From Phoronis australis (taxonomy: Eukaryota > Phoronida > Phoronidae): a stretch of DNA of 64,000 nucleotides. Positions within the stretch are counted from its first letter, which is position 1; each line of letters begins with the position of its first letter. Where the stretch lies: assembly GCA_002633005.1 (NCBI GenBank), contig NMRA01000150.1, forward strand, positions 653,613 to 717,612, in the 5' to 3' direction. This document shows positions 41,821 through 53,800 of the stretch, in pieces. A program made the translations under genes and the position numbers. Below the pieces are notes generated by a model. It was given only the letters and a program-made list of their open reading frames with translations, was not told where the DNA came from and did no database searches.

Positions 41821-44800
41821 GTACGTGTGTTTGTGCAGTAGACATGCATTGCACTCCTGAGTAGCTCTAGATCTACATTACACTTTCGTACAGCATTAGT
41901 GACTATATCTACGTTACAGTACTGACTCAACTGACTGCACACCACTTAATTTCTGTTACACTTCTGTCTGTCCAGCACTAAAAATCTACATTGCACTACT
42001 GTACTGCACTGGATCTATGTTAAACTGCTGTACAGCACCAGATGTAAGTTACACTGTACAGCACTAGATCTCCATTACACTTTTGTACGGCTCTAAATCC
42101 ATGTTACAATATGGTACTGCACTAGATCTATGACTATATTACACTATGTATGGTACTAGATCTAGATCTATGTTACACTCCTGTACAGCATTAGATCTAT
42201 GCTAGTTACACTCCTGTACGACATTGCTTCTGCATTACGCTCTTTTACAACAGAATCAACGGCACTAGTCAAATATAATGGTCCCTGATTTAAAGAACCA
42301 GTTTCACTCGTGGAAACACGGGCCCGTTATTCAGCGCCTCATTCTTTTGCAGCCCAAACTGATCTCTGTGCCAAACTGAAGCTACCATAAGTTCCCAAAT
42401 TGTTGCTAGTTATTAATAGCATTTTTAACTGTTGTCAGAAGTGAAATTGACAAATTAATGATTAATAATGTCTCGGGACACTTTCCCCATGTGATTAATC
42501 CGTATGACCTTGACCTTTATACGTGAACACTCATTGTCATCAAATTCAATTCTGATGTGTGTTGAAAAATTCATAGACCATTAGCAGTAATTTGGGAACT
42601 TACAGTAGCTTCAGTTTGGCTCAGGCATCAGTGTGACTCGCCAACCTGTACCATATTGAAGTGCGCCAAATCAGTTTGACACAGGCATCATTTTGGGTTA
42701 CAACAGTTCTACTAAGTCTAAATCAGGGACCACTATGCTGCTATGGTATATCTGGCTGGTATGTCTGGCTGGTATGTCTGGCAGGAATGTCTGGCAGGTA
42801 TGTCTGGCTGGTATGTCAGGAGTTTTTTAAAGTGATATATGTTTATTGAAGAATACACAGAACATACAAAGAAATAATGACAAACCCAGAAATCGCAAAG
42901 CATTACATCTGGGTTTTAGACAATTCATAAATGAAAGTAATAAACATAGAGGTATATACATTTAAGTAGTATCTAATGTAAGTATTCCAATATTTAGATA
43001 TGCTATTACGAACATATAAAAACAAAAACGTGTACAGATTCATGTATAGAAGTCAGAAGCAACAATATTTATAAGCGGTATATAAAAATTTGCTAACATT
43101 GCTTAGGAGGAATTCATTGAGAACAAGGTCAAAATTAGGATTACCATTCAGTAATAATGTAACTTGAGTAGGGATATTACTACAAAAATTAAGAGCTTTT
43201 ACAATTGATTGGTTTTCATTGAGTGCACGAAAGAGTGAGTCTCTCAGGAATTCGATGAGGGGACATTTGAAGAAAACATGAGGATAAGATTGGTCACCAC
43301 ATTTACAGTTTGGAGAGACATTACTAAAGTTATGCTGGAAGTTGTCAGAGTTGAGGAAAAGATCGTATCTTGATCTGTACAATGCTATTTCGTTATCGCG
43401 GGGAAGGGAGAATTGAGTCAAGGGTGTTGAGTTTAATGAAAAACACTTCTAAAGTCATTTTTTATACTCCTAAAAGAGTTGCTTTCCTTAACAGAGACTG
43501 GAAAAGAATTCCAATTGGTGATGCACATCATAACTGTAGACCTTCTGAATGCCTGAATGAACGACGGAGGAATTGCATTTGGGGTGGGGGATCTCAAACC
43601 ACTACGATGACCTTGTCTAGTGTATAAATCAAATATTTTGTTGACAGAGGCGTTGTTGACATTGTTTATTACTTTGAAAGTAAATGTGGTCATGTGAAGA
43701 TTGTGTCGAGTAGACAGTTTGGGCCACTTGATACTATTCAAAACCCCAACACTATTGGATCCCCTGTAAGCTCCAGTTATGAGTAAGGCAGCTAGATACT
43801 GTAATTTCTCCAAATGCTGGAGTGCACCAGTATTTGCAGACTGATATATAACATCACACCAATCAATGAGTGGAAGTATGTCTGGATGGTATGTCAGGTG
43901 GGTATGTCTGGATGGTATGTCTGGATGGTATGTCAGGCGGGTATGTCTGGATGGTATGTCTGGATGGTATGTCTGGCCAGCGGCCAATCAACAGCTACCA
44001 GTTTCAGAATCTGGTTTTGAAACAAAAGCAACCAGCGTTCTTTCTGAGCAAAACTTCAAACATGGTGCGAATTCCATGTCCTGATGATTTTGGTGTTAAG
44101 TATGTTGACTTTCAGCTTGCTGATTCCCTGCGTATCTGCTAGGGGGTAGAGAACACAGTTATCATTCAGTAGCGTGCGTTTTGTCACTGGTTGATGTAAT
44201 TTTGCCAGTCATTGGTTAGCTTTACAACAAAGAAAGAAAGTGGTGATCTGTGAACAGTGTTTAGCCTTGTCATGCAAGGGGCGTGACAGCAAATACATGT
44301 TTCTGCAGTAGTGTTTAATAGTTGTGTGGTTGAGGCACATACAATGCGCACACATCTGGACGATTTAACTGGTGTGTTAATCATACTGTGTGAATACAGG
44401 ATAGCAACGTAAACAAAATTCTGCGACAGTAAAAAATGCACCCCAAAAAGGCACAACCACAACTTTATGATTCACATTTTCTTGAACGTGAATTAAGCGG
44501 CGGTTTGTCCGTACAGCAGACCATAAACTACATCCACATTTACAGTCATTCCAGTTTCTTTACGTAAAGCACTACTTTTTCATAATTCGACCTGAAACGC
44601 CAGTCTAAAAAATTCCTGAGGAAAAGTAAATGATACCTATATCCTCTAGCGTACATGCAGAGAAACAGCGAGGGGTTTCAGCACCGTTAAATAGAGCGTC
44701 ACGTATTGACCGTTTTTTCTCTGCTCAATCCACTATTCTTCTACAAGGTTGCATGCGTACATGTCACAATAATTTATTAGAATTTGTGTGAATTTCACCA

Positions 44801-47800
44801 CTTTTGGTATTGATATAGGAGGCCCAAGTGTAGTACTCCTGTTTGTTTTGAAAATGTGACCTGCTTAGTACATTACTTGCGCATTAGACTAAATGTGACC
44901 TGTTCACTTTACTTGAACATGAGACTAAATGTGACCTGTTTACTTTAGTTGAACATGAGACTAAATGTGACCTGTTTACTTTACTTGAACATGAGACTAA
45001 ATGTGACCTGTTTACTTTAGTTGAACATTAGACTAAATGTGTTTGTGCATTACTTATCATTTAGAAATTGCCTAACTGACAAAATTACTGCTCTCTTGTT
45101 TTGACAGTCAAATATGACATCTTCTTTGCTCAGGCACAGTTTTGTGTTCTTGATCTTCAGTTGCACCCTGCTGAGTATAAAACAATTTTCATTATTTGTG
45201 ATTATGCATGTTTACTGTTTGAGAATTTCAAAAGAAACTGCATTTCATGAAAAAGTATAAAGATTAAGAAATATTTAAACAAGAGTGCTGCATTCTGGTA
45301 TGCATAGTTGAATAATGCTTTTGCCACTCAATTTTCTAATTAAAATATCTGTACATAGCTTGAAGGTAGCCAAGAATCTGGTGACTCTAAGTCTAGTCAA
45401 CAGTCTGACTATGAGAACAATGAGAACAATGAGGGCAACACAAGTGAAAGTGAGCCGAAGACAAGGTCAGTCTCTGAAGGGGATGATATGGACGTAGATA
45501 GCGCCACCTGGAGGTTGCAAAAGAAACATGTGTTCATTCTCAGTGAAGCTGGTAAACCCATTTACTCTAGGTTAGTATTATTTTGCGTTCACAAAATGCT
45601 GTCAGGGGGACTGGAAATCATAATTTTGCTTGTTCAAAGCATAGAACTTTGTCCCTGGAATGCCAAATTTGATCTCATTCTGGTGAGGTTGTGCTGCACA
45701 GTGCACCAATTCTGAAGTAATGGGGAGCATTAGTAAAATATAAAGGAAATGAATGAGAGATGATAATGACTAATTAAACCAAATGAAAATAATTTTAATG
45801 ATACAAAAGATTTTTACCTTATGAAAACAAAGATGTTAGAATATGGATTCTCACAGTTGCTGTGAAGGTATTATGTTTTAATTGGACCTTGGAAGGCAAT
45901 TGAAACAATTAAATTGCGTACCAAGTAAAAATTCAGAATGCAGTGACATTTACAAAAATGTAATAAAATAATTGCTCCAACTACCTATCTAAAATTTGCA
46001 GGTGAAGGTTTTCTGATAGATATAAGATGTATTGCTGATAGTTCATTACATTGGTTGCAGTGTAGGACTTTCCATAGAAATTAAGAAATAAACTCATTTC
46101 TTCACAAAGTGGAAATTAGTGATCCTGGTATATGTAGAGTATATCGTAAACAAGAGACATTGGAACATAATTTTATTTACAATAGAAAGTGAACTCTGGA
46201 AAATAACAATAGTCAAAAATAAAGAGACTATGTCATTTCGAACAGCTGTTGCACTGTTGTCACGGTCACAACCGTATTGAAAAGCGGTACATCCGGATAA
46301 CTGGATTGAAAAGCGGTACATTCGGATAACTGGATTGAAAAGCGGTACATTCGGATAACTGGATTGAAAAGCGGTACATCCGGATAACTGGATTGAAAAG
46401 CGGTACATTCGGATAACTGGATTGAAAAGCAGTACATCCGGATAAAAAGTGGGACATCTGGGTCTGTGCCAGAACACTAGAAACACTAGAGTGAATTCTT
46501 TGTCGCAACGTACAAAAACAGTCCGAAAGGGATTTTTGGATAAGAAGATGTTGCACCAAATGGTGTTTTTATTTTTCTTAGTCAAGTGGGAATTTGCGGG
46601 TGCTGCTAAAACCATTGAAACGTAATGCTTTAGTTAAAAAGGAAAGTGGGTCTATGTCACATGGGAAATAGCAATAGTATAATTATGTGCAAAAAGTAGG
46701 ACAGTTTGATGGTGTGGTGGGCTCGCATGAAAACTAGCAGCACAAAGTACAGGTCTGAATTGGATTCTTTTAAAAGGAGCATTTTTCAGTTTTTAAAGTT
46801 TTATTTCACGAGCATAGGTAAATTATACACATTACCTCGCTGCTCAAAAATTGAATTAACAAAAAAGTATCTGGGGAAAAAGGTAAACATTGCACAAATG
46901 AATTGTTTTTTAAAACCGTGAAATTAATATTAGTACCGGTATATGCATACACGCACACACACGCACACACACACACACATACACACACACACATGCATAC
47001 ATACATACATACACGTACATGTAGGTATGCAAATGTGTGTGATTTTTCGAATATTATGTAAATACACCTCTCAGTAGGGCCTACGCATTTCATTTATATT
47101 ATAATTGCAGAACAAAAACTCAGAAACCAAATGTCACTTCTTTCCACAAAATACTGTAACAGGATTTTAACACCCAAAATGTCATGTTTTGAGAAACTCT
47201 CAGTATGTAGTTTGATAGATTGCCAAAAGTGATTCTAAGACTGATTTTCTCGGAGATTTTACTACATAACTGCAGCGCCTCCTAATGACCCGTAAAAACA
47301 TCGTTTGTGATGCAGTGTTGGGGCACGTCAATGCCCCCAGTGTTGCTCTTATTATTGTGGATGTTGTTGTGTTTCATCTTGTGTCGGTTTTTCTTCTGAA
47401 ATGCTGTTTGAGCAAAAAATCTCATTAACTGTTTCATAATTTGGAAGTCCAGTAACACACTTTAGAAACAAACTTAATAAAGTTGAAAGTGGCAAATCTA
47501 GAATGAGTACAGTAAAAAAAATCAATTGGGGAGAACAATAATTGCTGAAATTTCCTTTTTTCAATTTTTACATGCTCATCATGTTTGTGCAAATCTTCAA
47601 AAATTTTCCAAATGTTTAGTTTTACCAGCTGTACTATGCAAACCATACTATCAGCAAATTTATTTTTTCTGAAATTTTTTATTGAGAAATTTGACATATT
47701 GAAATTTCACCTCTCTGTCGTAATACGTCCCCAACTGAAAATTATTACAGGTTTTGAATACTCGGTACTACATTGCTTATACAGTTACCGACCTTGACCT

Positions 47801-50800
47801 TCAGTCTTGAGTCACAGAAATGTGATAAAGACTGTGGTGGAAATGGAATAATGACAAAGGAAGAACAAATCATTAATGTTTTTAGGTTCTGAAAAACAAC
47901 ATGTTGACCTTGTGTGAAGTTGCAGGTATTTAATTGTGAAAACAACATGTTGACCTTGTGTAGAGTTGCAGGTATTTAATTGTGATAACATCCAGTAGAT
48001 AAGCCTTGGTAGGAACTTATGTTGATTGTCTGTCAGTTTACCAGTCAGCAACTAGATTAAACAAAAGGGTTTTGAACAGATTTTGATTAGACTTACAAAG
48101 TAGGACATTAATACAGAAGATTGGTAACGCCACCTGTTGAGCCTGTTCAGAAGCAATAACTATTCTGTTTGTCATGCAGTAATGATGTATTTATTATATA
48201 ATAATCACTTTACTATTCATTTTGCAGGTATGGCAAAGAAGACAAACTGGTCACCATTATGGGGGTTATGCAAGCTATTGTGTCCTTTGTACAGTGCAGT
48301 CATGACAACATAAAGTGTGTTATAGCTGGAAATCACCAGTATGTGTTTCTGGTGCGTGAACACTTGATTCTAGTGTGTGCAGCCAGGACTTATGAATCAA
48401 CGCAGCAGATACTACTCCAGCTCAGTTATCTCTACAATCAAATTGTGTCTGTGCTGACTCTTTCACAGATGAGCAGAATATTTAAACAGAGACGCAACTA
48501 TGATTTACGCAGACTATTGACGGGCTCAGAAAAGTTTATGGATAACTTGTTAAACTTGATGGATTCTGAACCTAGTTTCTTACTCAGTTCTGTACGCTGC
48601 CTTCCTCTAGCCAGTGCCGTGAGGGATCTGATCGCTCAAACCGTTGTTCAGTGTTGTAAAGTCAAGGTATGTCCCTTTTATGGTTTTGATTACTTTAGTG
48701 TTATGTTTTTTGCAGGAAGCGCTTTTATGTGCCCACATGGGAGTGCATAGTGCTGATATCTCTGGGCATGCAGCACCCACTGTTATTATGGAGGAAAATG
48801 TGGCAAGCGTGGGAAAGTGACCATTATTTTTGGACAGATCTGACTACCGTTACTCCCCCTAGTGGCAATTTTAGTTTTTACATTTGCATTTTCAGAGTTC
48901 CTTGGCGTTTTTTCTGAAATAAGTTTTTGTTATGGAGACGACAGCACTGTTCCATTTTGTGACGGATGCGACATATTCTGTGCCACCTATTGGCCATGTT
49001 TATTATTTTTATAGTCTGCGTGTTTTTCCGCATAACTGCTCAGGATATGAAAATGGCAGATATGTTCCTACTTACAATAGCATGACTGACATTAGCATTC
49101 AGACAGGTCCAACTAGTGTGCTGTATCCCCTAGTCTCATTTCTACATCTGCAGCTCTACCCCAAAACCCTGTGTGTTGCAGGATCTTAAGGAAACTTGAC
49201 AAATGAATAGAGGAATATTACTACCACTTTGCTTCCTAATGACAGTTTATTTTTTCTCATTTGTGTCCGTCTGTGTATTTGGAGTTCGGATTTTCATAAA
49301 ATGTGGCGAATAAATTTCTATTACGGAAATGATGCTTTCTAGTTTTTGGTAGAGACCAACGTATTCTGTATCAGCTACTGGCGATTTTTAAGATACTAAT
49401 GAACACCCCTTGAACATACTGTGTGTGTTGCCTTTGTGCATGTTGCTATTATTATTTTTATTCTTAGTGTGAAGAACGCTAACTAGTTGGTCAGTCTAAC
49501 TATTAATATATTGTAAGTTATCTAAACCTCATCACTATTATTATTGCAGGTTATCGAAAGATAATCACTTCTTTGTATGCATTTTCTTACCCTGTAGGTA
49601 TTGTATTCTAAAGGTGTCTTGCCCTGGAGGTGTCACACCCAAAGGGTGTCTTGCCTGGGAGGTGTCACACCTTAAGGGTGTCTTGCCTGGAAGTGTCACA
49701 CCTTAAGGGAGTCTTGCCCTGGAGGTGTTACACCCTAAAGGTGTCTTGCCTTGGAGGTGTCAGACCCTAAGGGTGTCTTGCCTGGAGGTGCCACACCGTA
49801 AGAGTGTCTTGCCTGGGAGGTGCCACACCCAAAGGGTGTCTTGCCTGGAAGTGTCACACCTTAAGGGTGTCTTGCGCTGGAGGTGTTACACCCTAAAGGT
49901 GTCTTGCCTTGGAGGTATCAGACCCTAAGGGTGTCTTGCCTGGAGGTGCCACACCGTAAGAGTGTCTTGCCTGGGAGGTGCCACACCCTAAAGGTGTCTT
50001 GCCTGGAGGCATCACACCCTAAGGGTGTCTTACCCTGGAGGTGTCACACCTTAAGGGTGTCTTGCCCTGGAGGTGTCACACCTTGGAGATGCCTTTCCCT
50101 GGAGGTGTCTTGTTCTGGAGTTGTCTTTGCCTGGAGATGTCTTACCCGAAAGGTGTCTTGCCCTGGGGATGTCACACCCTGGAGATGTCTTGCCTTGGAG
50201 GTGTCTTGCCCTAGGAGACTTCTTGCCTTGGGTGTGTCTTGCTGTGGAGTCATCTAGTCCTGGAGGTGCCTCACTCTGTAGATGTCTTTTCCTGGAGTCA
50301 TGTTGGCCTGCAGATGTTTTTCCCTGGAGGTGTGTTGCCCTGGAGAAGTCTTTGACTGGAGGTGTCTTACCCTGGAGATGTCTTGTTCTGGAGGTGTCTT
50401 GCCCTGGAGACTTCTTGCCTTGGATATGTCTTGTCGTGGAGGTATCTAGCCCTGGAGGTGTCTCACTCTGGAGATGTCTTTTCCTGGAGGTGTGTTGTCC
50501 TGGAGATATATTGCCCTGGAGGTGTCTTGCCAGGTCAACACCTTATCTGCAGAGGTTTATTTCCAACTGGCGCAACCACTCCCTTTTCTAACTCCAGACA
50601 CTAGATACCATCCCTTCTATAGCATAACTTACTCTTGACTGTCCACCCTTTTCCTCTCACCCTTCAGTGCACAGTAGTTCTAAATGTAATTATAGTACTT
50701 TGCCTAAAGCAAGGTCAAAACATCTATTGCTCGACACACTGGTGCCAGGATACTGTGTTCTGCAGATGTATAGCGTTGCATAAAATTTTCAGCACCATTT

Positions 50801-53800
50801 ATGTTCACAACAAATGTACTATGGGTAGCATCAGCTTAGTATGCAGACACCATACCAGCACCTCATATCAAGGTGAAATTTATTCTGTGAATAAGTTGAT
50901 GCTGATTCACTTTATATTGAGCTTAACTGGCTGATCAGGTAACAGATTTTTTAATCCTTCTTAGCTAAACTGGTCGAGTGCGACACTAATTTTGAATTAT
51001 TTCTTCTCTAGCAGAGCTCCTCTTGTTTTTTTAAGGCAAGTTTTGAATGTTATCTCCCCTGCTTCAGGACTTGGTATTTGCAATCCTTGTGGCTCACAAC
51101 CAGCTTATCACACTTGTACGGATGAAGAAATACTTCTTACATCAAACAGACCTACACCTTATATTCAACTTGGTTGATGCGTCAGAATCTTTCAAGGCGG
51201 CAGAATCCTGGACTCCAATATGTCTGCCAAAGTTTGACAACAGGTGAGCATATTGATAACAGATGAGCATATTGATAACAGGTGAGCTTATTGATAACAG
51301 ATGAGCATATTGATAACAGGTGAGCATATTGATAACAGGTGAACATATTGATAACAGGTGAACATATTGATAACGGGTGAGCATATTGATAACGGGTGAG
51401 CATATTGATAACAGGTGAGCATATTGACAACAGGTAAGCATGTGCAATTAATATTATAGAATAATGAATATTTGAGTTCATCAAAAACTTGATAATTTAA
51501 GCTGAGTTTACGCCCATGCTTGTGTTGGTCTCTCCCCTCTCTCCCCTCTCCCCTGTCTCCCCTCTCTGCTGTCGCTTTTGTTGTTCACACTCGACACATT
51601 CCTTTTACTATACAGTGATCCAATCTATTTTCAGTGGCTACTTGCATGGTCATGTCTCCTACCTTGACCCCAAGTGTGATACATGTCTTATTCTGCTCAC
51701 CGTTGACAGAGACATGTTCTTTACACTGTCTGACTGCAGGAATAGAATAATGGAGGTGAGTTCCTCTCTATACTAATACAAAATCAGCTCTTGGATAAGG
51801 CAGATATAAGGAGGGTCCAACCATAAGGCAGGTCTAAGGAGGGTCAGACCATAAGTCAGGTCTAAGGAGGGTCAGACCATAAGTTAGGTCTAAGGAGGGT
51901 CAGACCATAAGTTAGGTCTAAGGAGGGTCAGACCATAAGTTGTCAAGTCCCTGGAATGTGAGAAAATGTAAATCTTTGTGGAAATTTTCTATCATCTGAC
52001 TGTTGCATTGTGGGATTAGTCGAAATTAAAATAATGTGTTTTCATATCAGTTCTGTCTGTATTTCCAGCAAATGTGTAACTCTTGATGCTCAAAACTATC
52101 CATGCAACCACTGTAAAACTGAAATTTAGTGAACGGATGAACTCCCATTTTACTGGTAAATAAAAACATTCATTTCCTAATTTTGAACACTAATTGTTTG
52201 TTAAGTGTCTTGTATGTACATGCCCCTTACTCACTATAAGGAAAGTTGCCTGTGCCTTCTGGGTGTGCTTTTTAAGTGAGGGTTAAATCCCCGTGGTAAC
52301 CAAAATTGTTGTTGTTGTCTTGGTTTCAAAGTGTTCTGTGTTATTCTCTGCTTTAAACCACCCAATTTTCTTGTGATTTCACTTTGACCAGTCTAAGTAG
52401 GGAGTGTGGGGTTAACTAGTGAACCCAGGACTGTCTTGAATGAATGTTGGCTTCAACCTGGTCACCCCTGCAGTTGCAGTAAACTACTCCACATGGCTTT
52501 GCATTTCCTGCTCCTCATGGAGGCTACAAACCGAGAGTCGACTCAATGAACTGAAAAACTTTGCCTTTATAAAACACCGGGAATTTTTGTGTCTAGTAAG
52601 GGTAATTTCTTTTGATGTCTAGATGTTGGGTAATGAAGCCAGTAATTTCCCTAAAATCAATGAATCACTCGACTTTACATGTCATGACTTAACTATGTCA
52701 ACTGTCAAATTTTATGATCATAAAACCTTCGACTGTCTGCTTGAGTTGAAACTGATTCTAGCCTTGAGGGGATTTTTTGTTATTTGAAGGGAAGTTTTGG
52801 ATCTGTTGAGAATAAGTTTGTGTTTTTTCAATGTTTTCTGTGTCAAAACACTTCTGGACCCACTTAACATATTTGTGTCATGCCAAAAGTATTAGTCGGT
52901 GTCATCCCTTACATTAATAATTTGTTAATATGGCATTCTGTTATCCTATCCCAGTAAATTATGGAGTCACATGGACACAGTTTCAGTTCAGTTATTTATT
53001 GAAATTGAAAATTGTGTTACTTTGCATTGTATTTACTTACCAGGCTCAGTAAAGGTATGCCAATGATCACAGCTGAGCTTCCACAGGACATGTGGAACTG
53101 ACCACAAGTTATTCTGTACATGCATTGCAGAGGGGAAATGACGTTTCACCTTGAAGTCAACACTTGTCACTTGATTAGACACAATGAACACAATGTTGGA
53201 CACTGACCTTATAGTCACCACTTGTCACTTGATTAGACACAATGAACAGAATGTTGGAAATTCTGAGCAGGCTTCATAATGGAGTCAGAGTGGAATTGAT
53301 AAATGGATTATTATATACTAGTTTTGACACTTGGAACTATGCACTGCCTGTTCACTACTAGTAGTAATGATACCAGGCTTAGTGTTCATCTCATTTACTT
53401 TTCAGAGGTTGATTCGTCACAACTGTCTTCAAGCAATCAGTGAATCACTGGCTCAACACAGTTACAGTATAACTCAAGTTGACATTCCTGACTTGCGTCA
53501 CTTTATGTACAAGTCACGGAGCACTGCTCAATACACCAGCCCTGAGCTAGAGTCCCCGTACAACACGAGTGAGGAGAGAGAACGTCTATATGGACTGTAT
53601 CTTTACTTACATCATAGAATACACAGTCCAGCCAGACCTATGAAGATACTGTTTCAAGTAGCTGACCACGAGACTCTATTAGGATGGGTGAGCATGTGTG
53701 TCGTAGCTAAGTGTCACCCAAAGGTGGTCACACCAAAGGGGGTCACACCAAAGGGGGTCACACCAAAGGGGGTCACATCAAGGGGTGTTACACCAAAGTT

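Noticed and set aside
46094-46615. 173-codon minus-strand open frame
   Set aside because: Its middle is the 29-bp minisatellite and the flanks show no recognisable protein.
49725-50604. Repetitive open frames up to 172 codons in MON1 intron 3
   Set aside because: Same cause: a stop-free minisatellite read in several frames, with no splice logic linking it to MON1.
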